From the NCBI RefSeq assembly GCF_017591425.1, contig NW_024466607.1, forward strand, positions 9,618,501-9,682,500: 64,000 nt of DNA, given 5' to 3'. Each line of letters begins with the position of its first letter. Position 1 is the first letter of the stretch. Source of the stretch: Ochotona curzoniae (taxonomy: Eukaryota > Chordata > Mammalia > Lagomorpha > Ochotonidae). The notes beneath the pieces were generated by a model, which saw only the letters and a program-made list of their open reading frames with translations, made no database searches and was not told the origin of the DNA. Below are positions 1-11,559 of this stretch, in pieces. The position numbers and the translations under genes were made by a program.

Positions 1-520
1 GAGGAGTTGTTCCTTAAGGGATGAACAGGAGCCCACACGTAGGGCAGTAGGTTGAAGAAAAGAAGAGAGAAACGCCACAGAAACCTTGATTTCCATGGTT
101 TAGTCCCTAGTTTTAGCTGTGAGCTGCTCAGCTTGGCAGTTTGACCACAACACAGCTTGACCCCCATCCTAGTTTTTGTCAGCTTCACAGCTTTCCAGAG
201 ATATCCCAAGCCCAACTTTGGTAGCCCTCACCTTGCTTCACACCATCCCCCTCAACCCGTTCAGGCCACACCTCTGGCTTCAACACTTTCGGTTCCTCAA
301 GCTTCCCTCTGGGCCTGGTGCCAGCTGGGACTTTTTCAGCTTTCTATATCACTTCTTCCAGAAAAATCACTCCTAAGAGGCTCACACTCTTGAGCCGTGG
401 TGCACCTGCTCTCTCGTCACACTGATGAGCTATGCCCTTCCCCAGGGCATCCCTCCCACCTGCTAGGTGGTCTGCAAGGTGCTCATCACCATAGTCAGAG
501 CTTAACTCAGGAACAAATTC
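1..520. other. unannotated single-copy sequence
   Basis: No repeat family, exon with paired splice sites or RNA gene is recognisable here. Composition is ordinary mammalian non-coding sequence, with pyrimidine-rich stretches around 225-300. Confidence 0.5.
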
Positions 521-850
521 GGGCCCGGCGCGGTGGCGCAAGTGGTTAAGGTCCTCGCCTAGCACGCCTGAGATCCCATATGGGCGCCAGTTCTAATCCT
601 GGCAGCCCCGCTTCCCTTCCAGCTCCCTGCCTGTGGCCCGGGAAAGCAGTCGAGGACGGCCCAAAGCTTTGGGACCCTGCACCCGCGTGGGAGACCCGGA
701 AGAGGCTCCTGGCTTCGGATTGGCATAGCATCGACCGTTGTGCTCACTTGGGAGTGAATCATCGGACGGAAGATCTTCCTCTCTGTCTCTCCTCTCTGTA
801 TATCTGCCTTTCCAATAAAAACATAATAAAAATAAATCTTAAAAAAAATC
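521..850 (+). mobile_element. CSINE (lagomorph tRNA-derived SINE), near full length, young
   Basis: The element opens with the tRNA-like head GGCCCGGCGCGGTGGCGCAA and a box-A-like 'TGGTTAAGG'. It continues with 'GATCCCATATGGGCGCCAG' and the box-B-like 'GTTCTAATCC' near 590. The body holds the family-typical 'GGGAGACCCGGAAGAGGCTCC' phrase and the 'AGTGAATCATCGGACGGAAG' phrase. The tail has the polyadenylation-like AATAAA and an A-run ending about 848. CSINEs are transcribed by RNA polymerase III and mobilised by L1. This copy has little decay, so it is one of the youngest here, and it is the main evidence for a pika-like lagomorph. Confidence 0.93.
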
Positions 851-1715
851 CACCTGCTACCTGATTAATTAATTAATATACTTTAACTTTTACTACTACA
901 GAGTCACAGTCGCTCACTTACGTATGACTCTGCAAGGCCAGTGCTGACCCTGCCAGCCCTGACAGAAGTGCCACCTCCTGGAGGAAGCCTCAAATCAGCC
1001 AATCCCCTGACCTCCCAGCCTCACCCTGCAGGGCCCTCCCTGCAAGTGCAGAACCCACAGGCCGTGGTGGGTGTAGAGATGGCCACCAGGGGGAGCACTC
1101 CTCTTGGAGCTGCATATACACCAACATCCCCAAACATCCCTTCACAGACCCGAAAACTGGGGCCCAGAGGGACCAGAGCATGTGTCCCCACTAGAGACAC
1201 TGCCATTGACCCCCTGCTTCCCACCACATCCCCACACGGGGACTTAAATAACAAGGGGACTCAGCCAAGGGCAGGTGAGCGGTGAGAACATCCGTCCAGC
1301 CCAAATGCAGATGGGCCATCTCCCTGCCGCCCACATCACAGGGACCCTGCCTGACGACACCTTGGGAAGCCAGTCCAACAGCTCCCCGGGTGAGGCACGC
1401 AGTGGCCCTTAGCAAGCGCCAGGGCATTTAAACATTTAAACATTAAACTGTTTAAACATTTCAACCAACTGTACTGAAACTGTTTACAAACCAAGGTCTT
1501 CCCCAATCTTGCTAACTCGAGAGGACAGAATGAAGGCGGGGAGGCTCAGGCTGGGCCTGAGGCAACGTGAGGTCATTTCCCTGAAGCCGCATGACTGGAG
1601 TTTGCATGTGGCACTGAAATGCTCGGGCACCAGCCTCCCTCCTCCACATTTGCTCCATCCCAGCTGCTCACCCTCCCATACAGCCACTCCCAGGATGCAC
1701 CGGGTCCTTCCCTGT
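851..1715. other. mostly single-copy sequence with a TTTAAAC-rich patch
   Basis: The stretch begins with a short (TTAA)n patch at about 863-880. It includes an AT-rich patch at 1,426-1,490 with repeated TTTAAACA units and a TGTTTAC motif. No exon or repeat family is recognised. Confidence 0.45.
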
Positions 1716-1850
1716 CATAGGGTCTTTGCTCTCACTGTTCCTGCCTCCTGAATTACCCTCTCTTCCCTTGCCCAGCAACCTCCAACTTGACCTTCAAGGT
1801 TCAGCCCAAGTATCCCCTCATCTTTGAAGTCTTTCCTAACACTCCCCCCG
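1716..1850 (+). mobile_element. L2 LINE fragment, 3' region
   Basis: The text 'GGTCTTTGCTCTCACTGTTCC' through 'TTCAAGGTTCAGCCCAAGT' and 'GAAGTCTTTCCTAACAC' follows the L2 3' consensus: the 'gcctttgcactggctgttcc' phrase, then the 'caggtctcagctcaaatgtcacc' phrase, then 'gaggccttccctgacc'. It is old, diverged and inert. Confidence 0.65.
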
Positions 1851-2884
1851 AATCGTACTGGGACATAGCCAGGAACTGGTCCCTGTCCCCCCCCACCCCC
1901 CGCTATTAACAGGACTAGCCACAGTGTGACAGGACTGTGGAGGCCTGAGGTGTGGCCCTGTGCTCTCAAAATGAATGCTAAAAACGAGAGGCAGCTGCCA
2001 CCACGCCAACAGCTGAGAAACAGACCGGCAGCCGGGAAGACGCAAGGAAAGACCCTCAGGGGAATGGTTGCAGCAGGATAGCCGTCTAGATGGGACGAGA
2101 TCCGACCCCGGGAGTCTGCAACAGCCTTGCAGATGACGGGAATCTCAGTGGGGGCTGAGGACATAAACAGAGGAGGCAGGAATAGCCACCTCTTCCAAGA
2201 AGCCCTCCAAACTTGCATGCCTGAAGCACTCCACGTTTCCAGGGTCCCTGTGCCCACCTCACCCTTCCCCGGCCACACAGCGAGTACTGGCTATTGCAAA
2301 GGGGATGGAAGGTGGTGGAGGTGGTGGGGTGCCATACCCACTGCATCCTTCTGGAGCCCAGCTTCCTCCTGCCCTGTCAGCAGACCCCCAACACTTCCCA
2401 GCACCACTGGTGGACTGAGTCGTCTGATCTGCAGTCAAGATGCCAACTGCAGCTGCAGCTGCAGTACCGGGGACAGAGCCCCTCGCTGCACGCTTCCTGC
2501 AGGATTCAGGAATCCACTTAGCTAAGCTCTCCCTGGATCCCCAGCCTGCACCCCATCACACGGCCTCCCAGACATCAATCTCCGTGCCGTTCCCAACCCT
2601 CTTTACTCCAGTGGGAGGCACAGGGCAGCACTGCACGACCCCCGGGAAGACTGTGGACACGTGAGAAGTCAACGTGTGTGCTGCACCAGAGCTGGGTCCC
2701 TTGCGGGATCCCTGGCACCAAAGCCCCACCCCACTGTGCTGGGGCAGGAGCCTCCTTCTTCCCTCTCCCCTCCCCCCTTCCTCGACTTCCCTAAGCTGCT
2801 GTGGCTCGCAGCAGCCAGACACCCCTCTCGCGGAGTGAGCTCAGTTGTCTGCTTGACACAAGGACAGCATCTGTTCTTCAACAG
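1851..2884. other. single-copy sequence with a short CTGCAG repeat
   Basis: The stretch is GC-rich and non-repetitive, apart from (CTGCAG)x3 at 2,447-2,464 and a GGTGGTGGAGGTGGTGG patch near 2,311. Reading frames here show no known domain and lack matched splice sites. Confidence 0.45.
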
Positions 2885-2962
2885 CCCCTCCTCGTCACAC
2901 TACCGAGGCTCAGAGGCCACACAGCCAGCACTCTGGGATCTGAGCCCAAGTCTGTTGCCCCC
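2885..2962 (-). mobile_element. MIR fragment
   Basis: The sequence 'GAGGCTCAGAGGCCACACAGCCAGCACTCTGGGATCTGAGCCCAAGTCTG' matches the reverse strand of the MIR core ('gaggcacagagaggtt...cacacagctagtaag...gattcgaacccaggcagtctg'). It is partial and ancient. Confidence 0.55.
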
Positions 2963-3084
2963 CTCCTGCCCCCCAGTTCCTGAACTGAACCGTGAAGTGG
3001 GTCCTTCCAGCAGGGCCTTCTTGCCTTGACACCCCAGGTGCTCACCAAAGGCAGGTTCTGTGCTGGATGCGTGACGTGAGCTGA

Positions 3085-3195
3085 GTCCTACAAGGAAGAT
3101 GCTGTCATTATCATCCTCATCCTTTTGGTCAGAAAAAGGAACCAAGGCATGCAAGAGTAAAGGAATGCGGTCAAGGGTAAACAGCTAGGTATGAT
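3085..3195 (-). mobile_element. MIR fragment
   Basis: The run 'CTGTCATTATCATCCTCATCC', then 'AGGAACCAAGGCATGCAAGAG', then 'GGTCAAGGGTAAACAGCTAG' follows the reverse strand of MIR (tattatccccatttt, gaggaaactgaggc, aaggtcacacagctag). Confidence 0.6.
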
Positions 3196-3795
3196 GGATT
3201 GGAATGCGGCGGGGAGGGGTGGGCCTTGGGTCCGTGGCCCAAGTCTATGCTTACGGCCCTTCCCAAGTCAACGCACAGCTCCAAGAAGACCCCAGTAGGC
3301 GACAGTTCCCCTCTTGGCTGATGTCACATGAACAGGAGAAAGCAAAAGCAGCACTTAGGGGAGGGCCTCGTGGGCAGGTGGCCACTTGGAATGCTCCCAC
3401 GCTATATCAGCATATCCCGTCTCTACTTCTAATCCAGCCTCTTGCTCGCATGCGTCCAGGGAGGTAGCAGATGATGGCTCAAGCACTCAGGTCCCTGCTG
3501 CCCAGGCAGGAGATCAAGATAGAGTGAAGGAGCCAGCAGGTAGGGTGAAAGCAGGGGAGTCAATCTTGCCCCCCCCCCCCCCACCGTTCCTCCCCAACAA
3601 GCACGGGCTGAGGCTGCGCCAATACTCAGCGGGGATGGGTCTGAGCCCCTGGAGGAGCCTGAGACCACAGCTGAAACAGGATCCTAAGAGACTGGGCCAA
3701 GCAGGAAGAGCTTCAAAAAAGCAGCTTGGTCCTAACGGTCGCCGGGACCTTCAGGGACCCGCAGGGGGAAGGCACGCCCTTTCTCTCTGTCTCAT
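3196..3795. other. single-copy sequence with a poly(C) run
   Basis: No gene is recognised. A run of 14 C lies at 3,569-3,582, so the opposite strand is a G-run with G-quadruplex potential. Confidence 0.45.
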
Positions 3796-3985
3796 AGTCC
3801 CTTTACAGCCTGTCTCTCAGCCTTTAATTACACCGCTTAGTCACTTGTTTACTGTCTGTCACTCCCAGCAGAAGGAAGCTCTGTGACTTCACTCATGTGC
3901 CACCGTGGACCCAGCATCCAGGTGGCACCCAGTCTACAGCAAGTGCTTAATAAATATCTGATGGACAAAGGAATCACATTGAAGC
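3796..3985 (+). mobile_element. L2 LINE fragment, 3' end
   Basis: The block contains 'CAGAAGGAAGCTCTGTGACTT' and ends with 'AGCAAGTGCTTAATAAATATCTGATGGA'. This is the L2 3' terminus ('gtaggtgctcaataaatatttgttgaatga'). Confidence 0.65.
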
Positions 3986-4597
3986 AGGTTCATGCTGGCT
4001 CAGGGATACCACCAGAGCCGGGCCAGGTCCTCCTCTCTCCCTGTTCTCACCCTGGTCTCGTTCAACTGAAGCCCTCACCCCCACCTCCTTACAACTGAAG
4101 ATAGATTTTGGAAGGACCTGGGATGAAGCGCTTTTGTCAAAACACTGATCTCAGCTTCCAGTGTGTCAGGAATGCCCCATACCTAAAGGAACCTGCCAGC
4201 AAATAGGTGTCCTTTAAGGAAATGAAGAGGCGGCCTTACGAGCTCTAGGCTTTTTTACTAACTGCGGCTTTTCTTCAGTGGGGGCCCATTTTCCTATTGA
4301 AGCAGGTGGAGAAACTAAGGGGATTTAGAAAAAAATATATAGAGAGAAAACTGCCTGGGTAAGGCTGGTCAGTGTTCCAGGTTGCTGAGAGACAAGCAGC
4401 TTGCTCACTACAGAGGGAGTCCACACCAATGGGTGCTAAGCCAGGCCCTGGCAGGTGCCCATCTGCTTTGCCCAAGGAGCTCATGGAGTGCTTCTAAAAT
4501 GATGATTTCTCCCAAGTGGGCCGACAGACTCATAGCCAAACTTCTGGTCTCCCACCACCTGCTTCTACACCATGGAAGGAAGACACCAGCAGGCTAG
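3986..4597. other. single-copy sequence
   Basis: No recognisable gene or repeat. A short A/T patch (AAAAAAATATATAGAGAGA) lies near 4,330. Confidence 0.45.
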
Positions 4598-4917
4598 GGA
4601 GCTGGTGTCATGGCATATCAGGTGACGCTGCTACTGGCAAACCAGCATTCTATATAAGCACTAGTTCGGGTTCTGGCGGTTCCACTTGCAATCCAGTTCC
4701 TCCTAACACATCTGGTAAAGCCGTAGAGAATGGGCCAAGTACTTGAGTTCCTGCCGTAGGAGACCTGGACGGAGTTCCAGTCTCTTGCCTTCAGGTGGCT
4801 CAGCCCTGGACACTGCGGCTATTTGGAGAATGAACCATTAAAAGGAACATTCTCTCTTCCCTGTCTCCATCTCTATCACTCTGCCCTTTAAATAAATAAA
4901 ATAAATATCTTAAAGAG
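4598..4917 (+). mobile_element. CSINE, old, near full length
   Basis: A decayed head is followed by 'GTTCGGGTTCTGGCGGTTCCACTT', then 'GGAGACCTGGACGGAGTTCCAG' and 'GCTCAGCCCTGGACACTGCGG'. The 3' end is an AAATAAATAAAATAAATATCTT tail. Divergence is clearly higher than in the copy at 521. Confidence 0.85.
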
Positions 4918-5184
4918 GTCTGTTCGTGGTTCAAAATGAAAACACTGGCTAGACCTCTGGCTGAAAAAAGGAAAATGAAATTGTAAAACTAAATGACTAC
5001 ATTTAACAATTAGAAAGAAAAAAACATACAAGCACAAAATAAGCTCAGAGCTGCTGGAGGAGGAGGAGGAGGGGCTGCTTGGTGCCTGCACATATCTGCT
5101 CCCCGCCTTTACAGGAGCAGGACAGGCACTCAGGCTCCCAGGGGCAGCCCCCTGCCCTGCGGTATGGGTACTCAGCCTTACATT

Positions 5185-5275
5185 TAAACCTTTCCCAGCA
5201 CCCCCAGGGAGGCTCAGAGACGTGTCATGACTCCTCAAGTCCCCAGGCTGGAGGTGGCAGAGCCGGGAGTCCAAC
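5185..5275 (-). mobile_element. MIR fragment
   Basis: The text 'GGGAGGCTCAGAGACGTGTCATGACTCCTCAAGTCCCCAGGCTGGAGGTGGCAGAGCCGGGAGTCCAA' follows the reverse-strand MIR core through the 'agtggcagagccgggattcgaa' phrase. Confidence 0.6.
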
Positions 5276-5439
5276 TTATAAACGGACAAAGGCAATGATA
5301 TAGCCGATGAGCAGACCAGACTTCATGAGACGACAGGCTCTGATTCTGATGGACACAGACCCAGCAGCTGCAGGTTCCAGGAGCGTGGCCACGGTGAGTG
5401 TCCTTTAGACAGCATGGCCACAAGGAGTTTTGGTCTCTG

Positions 5440-5610
5440 CAGCCATTGCCATAAATGACTATAATTTATGTGTTCACAGCAAAGATATGGAAGTTTGGAA
5501 CCCCTGGAGTCTGAGGGCCGCAATTTATAATTATAAGCACACAACAATTTGCTCCCCGCATCAGCCACTCCGCAGTAATTATGACCCTGGTTAAGGGTAA
5601 TCAGGCTTAA
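5440..5610. promoter_or_regulatory. candidate conserved non-coding element, AT-rich with homeodomain-type motifs
   Basis: The block contains ATAATTTATG, CAATTTATAATTATAAGC, AGTAATTATGACC and GTAATCAGGCTTAATAC in about 170 bases, inside GC-rich surroundings. No repeat family explains it and no open frame runs through it. AT-rich islands of TAAT/ATTA cores in GC-rich mammalian sequence are often deeply conserved enhancers. Conservation itself cannot be seen from one genome, so this is an inference from composition and motif content. Confidence 0.4.
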
Positions 5611-8145
5611 TACACCGCAGGGCACACTGGCACACGTGGCAGCCGTCAGGAGAAGGGGGTGGGGCCCTGGCTTGCTCTTTCTCTTATCCTCCTGGCAGTG
5701 GATCCAGGACAGGCCCTCCCTCCTGACAGGGGACACTGCAAGCAGCAATGACAACCAGAGTTGACCTGAAGGACCCCGCCCCTGCCCTAATCCCACCTGC
5801 TTTCCAGGTTTTTCCAGACAGTCCAGGCCAACAGCTACCTTCCAGGAAGCTCCCTCTTGCTTTAGCAGCGAGCCTGCTGGACACAGCTTGCCTCCAGGGG
5901 CCTGGCCCCTCTCCTGCGTCTGCTGTCCCAGGGGAAGTTAGTTGCTGTCTGACCCACAGAGGGGGACATGGAAGGTCCAGGTCAGAGGCTGTGAGCAGAG
6001 GGAGCAGTGGGTCAGAGAGGGTCACCTGTACTAGATTGGGGGTTGAGGGGTACCGAGTGGAGTCTTCTCGTGAAAGCCAGAAAAGCCTGCCACATGGGGG
6101 TGGGGTGGAGAGGGGCACATGTCTATCTGGCCACTAGGCCTGGATGCTAAATTCCAGCAATCCCAACGACGTCCTACCAAACGTTTTTGCCACAATCCCC
6201 ACCATGCCCGTTTGTTCCTAGACTGGAACCCACTATAGGTGTCTGTCCTTCTGTGTTTTTATCTATAAACATCTGCCCAACCAGCCAGTGACTTTCCAAG
6301 CCTCTGGCCTCAGGGTCCCCTTATACTCTTTGATGAGGGTTCAAACTCTGTTGATGGAGGCTGCAGGAAAACAGGCTTAAAAGACAGGTTCATTCTGGTG
6401 CCAAAAACCCCTAGGAATCCATGCAGTTGTTTCTGTAAGACACATTTTTCCATAACCCTGTTGAAGATCTCTCCTAGTTATGGATTTTTACCATATTAAA
6501 GAAACAGAAACCCACATACCACCCAGCACCAGCAGAACCTGTCCTAGAACCACAGTTTCTTATTGAAAGCCCAGTTCCCTGGCCCAGGCTCTGAGCAATC
6601 AAAGAAAGACATATCTTTAGTTCCAACCATCTCCAAGCACCTGTGACACTGGGACTTCCAAATACCACCTATGGGCATTTGAGTCTAGCACCTGTGCTGT
6701 AAAAGGGACTAGAGCAAGGCAGGGGCCTTCAGGTAGAGCTGGCTGGCCGTCCCCTGTCTAGGACCACAGTCACCAATCTACAAACCAGCATAGGATAAGG
6801 GGCAGAGCACCTATGTTTTCCAGGCACCCTGTTGGGCTCACGCAGCTGTCCCTACACCATGCTCCTGCCGCACAGACACTGATCAGCATCTTACCACCAG
6901 CGCTGCAGGCTGAGACCGAGCCCCAGCCTTCTGCAAAGGGCAGCTTCGCCACAGCTGTCCCTAGGTCAAGCTTGGTGGTAAATTTAGATTAGCTTTTAAA
7001 AGTCAGTTCAGGGCACAATTTGTAGATGAAAGACGGCCCGATGACAGCTGCTGGTGGGAGTCACAGAACTAGCAGTCTGGGTAGCTTGGGGTGAGGATGA
7101 GGAGCAGAGGGTAAGTGTGGCCCGACCAGCCTGGACTGAAAAGAGTGGTTCCCTATAACCCCAGCTCCTTCAGGGCCATTCCTGATGGTACAGCACTCTG
7201 GTGCCACCTGTTGCTCAGATTGAGAAGTGCAGAGCCTTGCCTTTCCTGTCCAGAGAGGCCAGCCAGGCAGGATGCAGTGTCCCAGAGGGAGCAGCTGAGC
7301 CAGGATGAGGACTCCACTTACTCCTGACTCCACTGGCATCTCTGCAGCCCCCCACGCAGGGCTCCTGGTCATGTTCCCTCTGAGGTGTCACCAGCTTGGT
7401 TTAACTTAAGTTGCTCACACAGATGAGGGAGGGCCTCTAGAGTCCCTTTTCCTTGGGGTTCCCAGAGGAGATCCTGGAGGAAGTACAGGAAGGTCCCAGG
7501 TAGGAGGGGAGATGCAAGCTCGGCTTTGCCAGCAGGAAGCCAGCTCACAGCTGGCTCTGCCATCTGCAGTGAGGGCCTTTTGTGAGAATCAGTCCAAAGT
7601 GTTCACTTCCAGTGGGCGCAGTCCCTCGGCTCCTTGGCTGGGAAGAAGTGTAGCATGCCCTCTGCCGAATGACATGAACAACCTAAACATCTGCACCCTG
7701 GCACAAGTTGGAACTTGGTCCTCCTAGGGGACTGAGACCCTTGGGATCCTGCTCTTGTTTGAGGGGACACAGAGAAGGCCTTAACACAGGCATACAGCAG
7801 CTACCGGCCGTGTGTCACATGTCCCTACCTGCAGCTTGCCTTCCTGGGAGATAAAGCCCTGTCCCTCCCTGCCCCCTAGCCCCCTGGGAGATCTACAGGG
7901 ATACAGATAAGATGTTTGCAGGCCTGGAGGTCAAGAGGCCCAGAGAGAAAACGCCGGCCAATCTTCATGCTGACTTTGCTGCTTCAAGTCCCCCACTACA
8001 AGCTCTGCACGCAACTACCTTTTCAAGCCCTTCCACATTGGAGGGCATTCACAGCCGTGCCTCGGTCCATCACATCGCAGGACAGGTGAGCCTGGGCCCT
8101 CACAGGGACAGTCCCCACAGCACCCCACACACCCCCCTCACCCAC
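5611..8145. other. single-copy sequence, no gene seen
   Basis: A long stretch without clear repeats. A piece at 6,388-6,475 resembles sequence at 28,640-28,735 (both end in TTTTCCATAA...TTGAAG or near variants) and may be an unnamed old repeat. No open frame shows a known domain. Confidence 0.4.
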
Positions 8146-8245
8146 ATGCCCTGGGTTCCAGCCCTGAGGCAGGAGCCCACAGACTATCAGGGCTCGCTCA
8201 AGGTCACCCAATGGCCAGCTGGGCTGCCAAGGCTGGACCAAAGCC
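8146..8245 (-). mobile_element. MIR fragment
   Basis: The text 'GCTCGCTCAAGGTCACCCAATGGCCAGCTGGG' matches the reverse-strand MIR phrase 'cttgcccaaggtcacacagctagtaagtggcagagctggg'. The outer boundaries are vague. Confidence 0.45.
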
Positions 8246-9034
8246 AGGCTCCAGGCTCCGCCCTCCTTCTGGCCCCCAAGCTACTGGGACTGGGGGATGG
8301 GGAGCTGGGCTCCAACCAGGGCCTCTGCCGGGCACAGAGAAGCCGTTCTTCACCGTTCAACAATCCCTCCTGTTTGCCCTGTGCCAGGCTGCAGCCTTCC
8401 TCAAGGCCTGCTGACAAGGAAAAGCTGGTGCCAGCGTCCACAAATATGTGTGCCTTCAGGAGGGTGGGGCCAGCACAGGCTGCTGGGGCGGAGCTGGGCA
8501 GGCCAGGAGGGGCAAAGGGACTCATTAACAGACATATGAAATAGGTACATGATTGGTGCTAAGCACAGACTGCACATTTATTCCCAACTGGACACCCAAA
8601 CACAGGCCTGCAGCCCCCAAGCAAGTGTTCAATCCCAAGATGCCAACACATCAAGATGAGGTCGAGGAAGAAAGGCGAACACACATAGAAGCTCTGGCTT
8701 TTGAAGGCACAGACTGTGAAAAGCAAAGCCAAGATCCCCCCTCCCGACCCCCAGCACCTGCTGGGGCTGGGTCCTGAGGTGGTCCCAGGAGGAGCTGCTG
8801 TGATGGCCACCTGCCACCATGCACTCACACAGAACAGCCCAGACTGAGTGGACCCAAGTGGCTGGCACAGGGTTCTTGTCCTCACTTTCCCTCCAGGGGC
8901 CTGGAAGGCAGTCCCAGGGAGCTGCAGCGCTACCCAGGAGAGAACGGGCCTCTTCTGACAGCCCTCCTGGGGACCGCAGGTGGAGAGTGCAGCTTCCAGG
9001 GGCGGCAGGCCATAGAGACATTGAGTGGATCTAG

Positions 9035-9105
9035 GACAAGTGCCAGTCCTGAACCCTCAAGCCCTAGTTTCCTCATCTGAGAAATGGGTAAACATTCCCT
9101 CCTGC
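9035..9105 (+). mobile_element. MIR fragment
   Basis: The text 'AGTTTCCTCATCTGAGAAATGGGTAAAC' is the forward MIR core ('cagtttcctcatctgtaaaatggggataa'). Confidence 0.65.
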
Positions 9106-10097
9106 AAAGCAGCACCACAGAGGACCTATGGTGGATGCCCACCTCATGGGAGCCCCTCAATATGCACCCTGGCCTATCTGCAGCCCGCACCTTGGTTGGG
9201 GCAGGGATGGGATAGCGGAGGGGTTAAGACTTGAGAATCCAGACAGGGGAAGGCAACAGGGTCTGGGGGCAGAACAAGAGCTCAGCAGTGGCCACCTGAC
9301 CTGGCGGGCACACAGTGGGTTCACAAGAAGACACAGAGACCCTAGGGAGATGAGAGGGCGGCACCTTACGAGTTCCTGCTAACCCACTCAGGGACCTGCT
9401 ACAGGTCAGGGCACTGTGGTACCTCCCAGCTCTCAGCTGCCCCAGAAGCAGACCTGCACAATGGAAACTCTTCAGAGGGCATGATCTGCCTAACAGAGGG
9501 CTGCAGACCGAGCGGCCCCTCCCTTCCTTACCTCAGTCGGGCACCCTGGCTGGGGGCTCCTGCCACAGTCAGCCACAGCAGCGAGGTCGGTCTCTGGGGC
9601 CACCTCCCTGCCCATGCAGACCAGCGCCCTCAGCCCTCCCCTGTCAGTCGGGGCAGCGGCCAATGCTGATCAAAAACCCTGAGCCCCGACTTAATCCACC
9701 AGAGCCCGAGTCAGCGCCAGCCGGACACGTGACAGCCGGCCAGCCGCTCTGGCCCCACAGACCTGTTTGGCAGGAGCAGCAGCTGGTGGGGCGGGGGGCG
9801 GGAGGGACGACTGAGGTGTAGGGACAGGGGGAGGGTGGCCTGCCCCGCCCTTGGGGCTGTCCCTGTCCCAGGCTTCTGCACACCCAGCAGAGGTCTGCTA
9901 GGGGACACAGTGCATGTTTCTCAAAGAGCATTGAATCACTTGGTCAAGAGCGTGGAGGGACCCTCCCTTCCGCCCTACACTAAAACCCACAGCAGGCGGA
10001 TCAGCCACCCAGCATCGTGTGTGAACACAAGGGATTCTTTGTGACTGCCAGGGAAGAGTAGAATTCTTACCACACACAAAATAACCAAGCAAAACAC
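9106..10097. other. single-copy, GC-rich sequence
   Basis: No gene or repeat family is recognised. A G-rich patch at 9,786-9,838 (GGGGCGGGGGGCGGGAGGG and neighbours) has G-quadruplex potential. Confidence 0.45.
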
Positions 10098-10372
10098 CAG
10101 GCCAACGCTGCCACCCAGGAGGTTAAGCCTAGGATTCTGGCATCCCATTTCAGAGCAGGGGTTCAAGTCCTGGCTGCTCCACTTCTGACATAGCTAATGT
10201 CCCTGGAAAAACAGCGGAAAATGGCTGAAGTGTTTGGGTCCTTGTCACCCATGTGGGAGACCTGGAAGACGCTCCTGGCATCAGCCTGACCCAGTGCTAG
10301 CTATTGTGGCCTTCTGGGGAGTAAACCAGTAAGTGGAAGTCTCTCTCTCTCTCTCTGCTTTTTAATCAAAGG
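10098..10372 (+). mobile_element. CSINE, old
   Basis: Recognisable features are 'AGGTTCAAGTCC'-type box B near 10,160, 'CTGGCTGCTCCACTTCTGAC', 'CATGTGGGAGACCTGGAAGACG', and a 3' (TC)n stretch at 10,341-10,356. The A-rich tail has been lost or is very short. Confidence 0.85.
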
Positions 10373-10559
10373 GCTCAGACCACCTTATGCGTATGGAAAA
10401 GGCCAGAGGCTGCCAAGGATTCATTCACAATATTGATTCTGTTGCATGAAGGTGTTGAGACAAGGCATGGTTTTGTCATAATGTGGGGATTCTTTTGAAG
10501 ACTCCTTAGATAACTGAGGAAGAACTGGAATCTACAAGGCCCCAAGAATCATTTGAATC

Positions 10560-11210
10560 AATGAGAAAATCAAGACAGCCCAAGAGGGGCAAGGTACCCA
10601 ATGGTGTGCCTCAGACAAGAGGAGGCCCCCGTGGCCACTAAGAGACACACCATCACCAAGGAAATGCAAATTAAAGCTACAACAATAAACTGTGATCTAC
10701 CCACTAAGTGAGGGGACGTGACCAAGACTGACAAGGGACCTGCCAGAAGTGGAAGGGCGGGACCACCCAATGGGTCCTTGTTTTTTGTCAAGTAGAGCAG
10801 GTACATGCTGGCGTGGAATAGACATGTCATGTGCAAGAACAGCAGCCAGCCCCACAGCAAAAGCAACCCACATGTCCAACATGGCAGGCAGGCAAGGAAA
10901 CCGTGGCCTGTAGCTCAGGTGGAACACATTTAAAAGGACAAACGACAGCCACTTGCAGAGCAAAACCTTAGGCAGAAGCAGCTAGAACCAAACCAAGATC
11001 CACAGCCCAAGTGCGCTTATAGCAAGCCAGCACAACAATGCCACAGGTGACCGAGGGACACGGGCAGTACCGCCCCACACTGACGTGGGGCGGGTCTTTG
11101 AGGACCACTGACGGGAGAGATCCAGCTGGGATCCAGTCCAGCCTGAGGAGTGGGTGTGTGCACCTTCTTATTGCCCGGTGAGCCATGCAAGCTTGATTTT
11201 TCACCTTTCT
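10560..11210 (+). mobile_element. ancient L1 fragment (ORF2 3' part)
   Basis: The phrase 'CCATCACCAAGGAAATGCAAATTAAAGC' corresponds to the L1 phrase 'atcattagggaaatgcaaatcaaaacc'. 'AGCAACCCACATGTCCAACATGG' corresponds to 'agcaacccaagtgtccatcgacgg', and 'CAGGTGGAACACATTTAAAAGG' to the next ORF2 segment. The frame is broken many times. This is a dead eutherian L1M-type copy. Confidence 0.7.
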
Positions 11211-11559
11211 GTGGTACCTCGTAATAGATCACATCGAAAAACACAAGACAAGTGTGTGGTAGGGGGAGCAGGCACAGACCAAGCTGACACTACCGAGTGC
11301 AGAGCCAAATGGGGAGGGGCGTCGGAGTGGGAAAACCCCATTCTACTGGATTTTTTTCCCCCCACAAACCAGAACTGAGGATCAAAGACTAGCAGAAACC
11401 TGCCTAAAGTTGCACTGCTTATAGGAGGCCAGCCAGCGCCAGAGCTGGGCTCTGCAGTGCTCCAACAGCAAGTCTCTGTGCTTCGTTTCGGAGAGCTCTC
11501 CCACTCCAAGCCACAGCAGCACAGCGGGGAGCAGACAGGTTCTCTGACCTTGGCCTCGG

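Noticed and set aside
521..600. tRNA gene at the start of the CSINE
   Set aside because: The A and B boxes belong to the SINE head. The cloverleaf is not intact and the SINE body follows directly.
8075..8115. miRNA-like segment (ACAGGTGAGCCTGGGCCCTCACAGGGACAG)
   Set aside because: It recalls parts of a known miRNA family in reverse order, but no proper hairpin with the right arms and seed is present.
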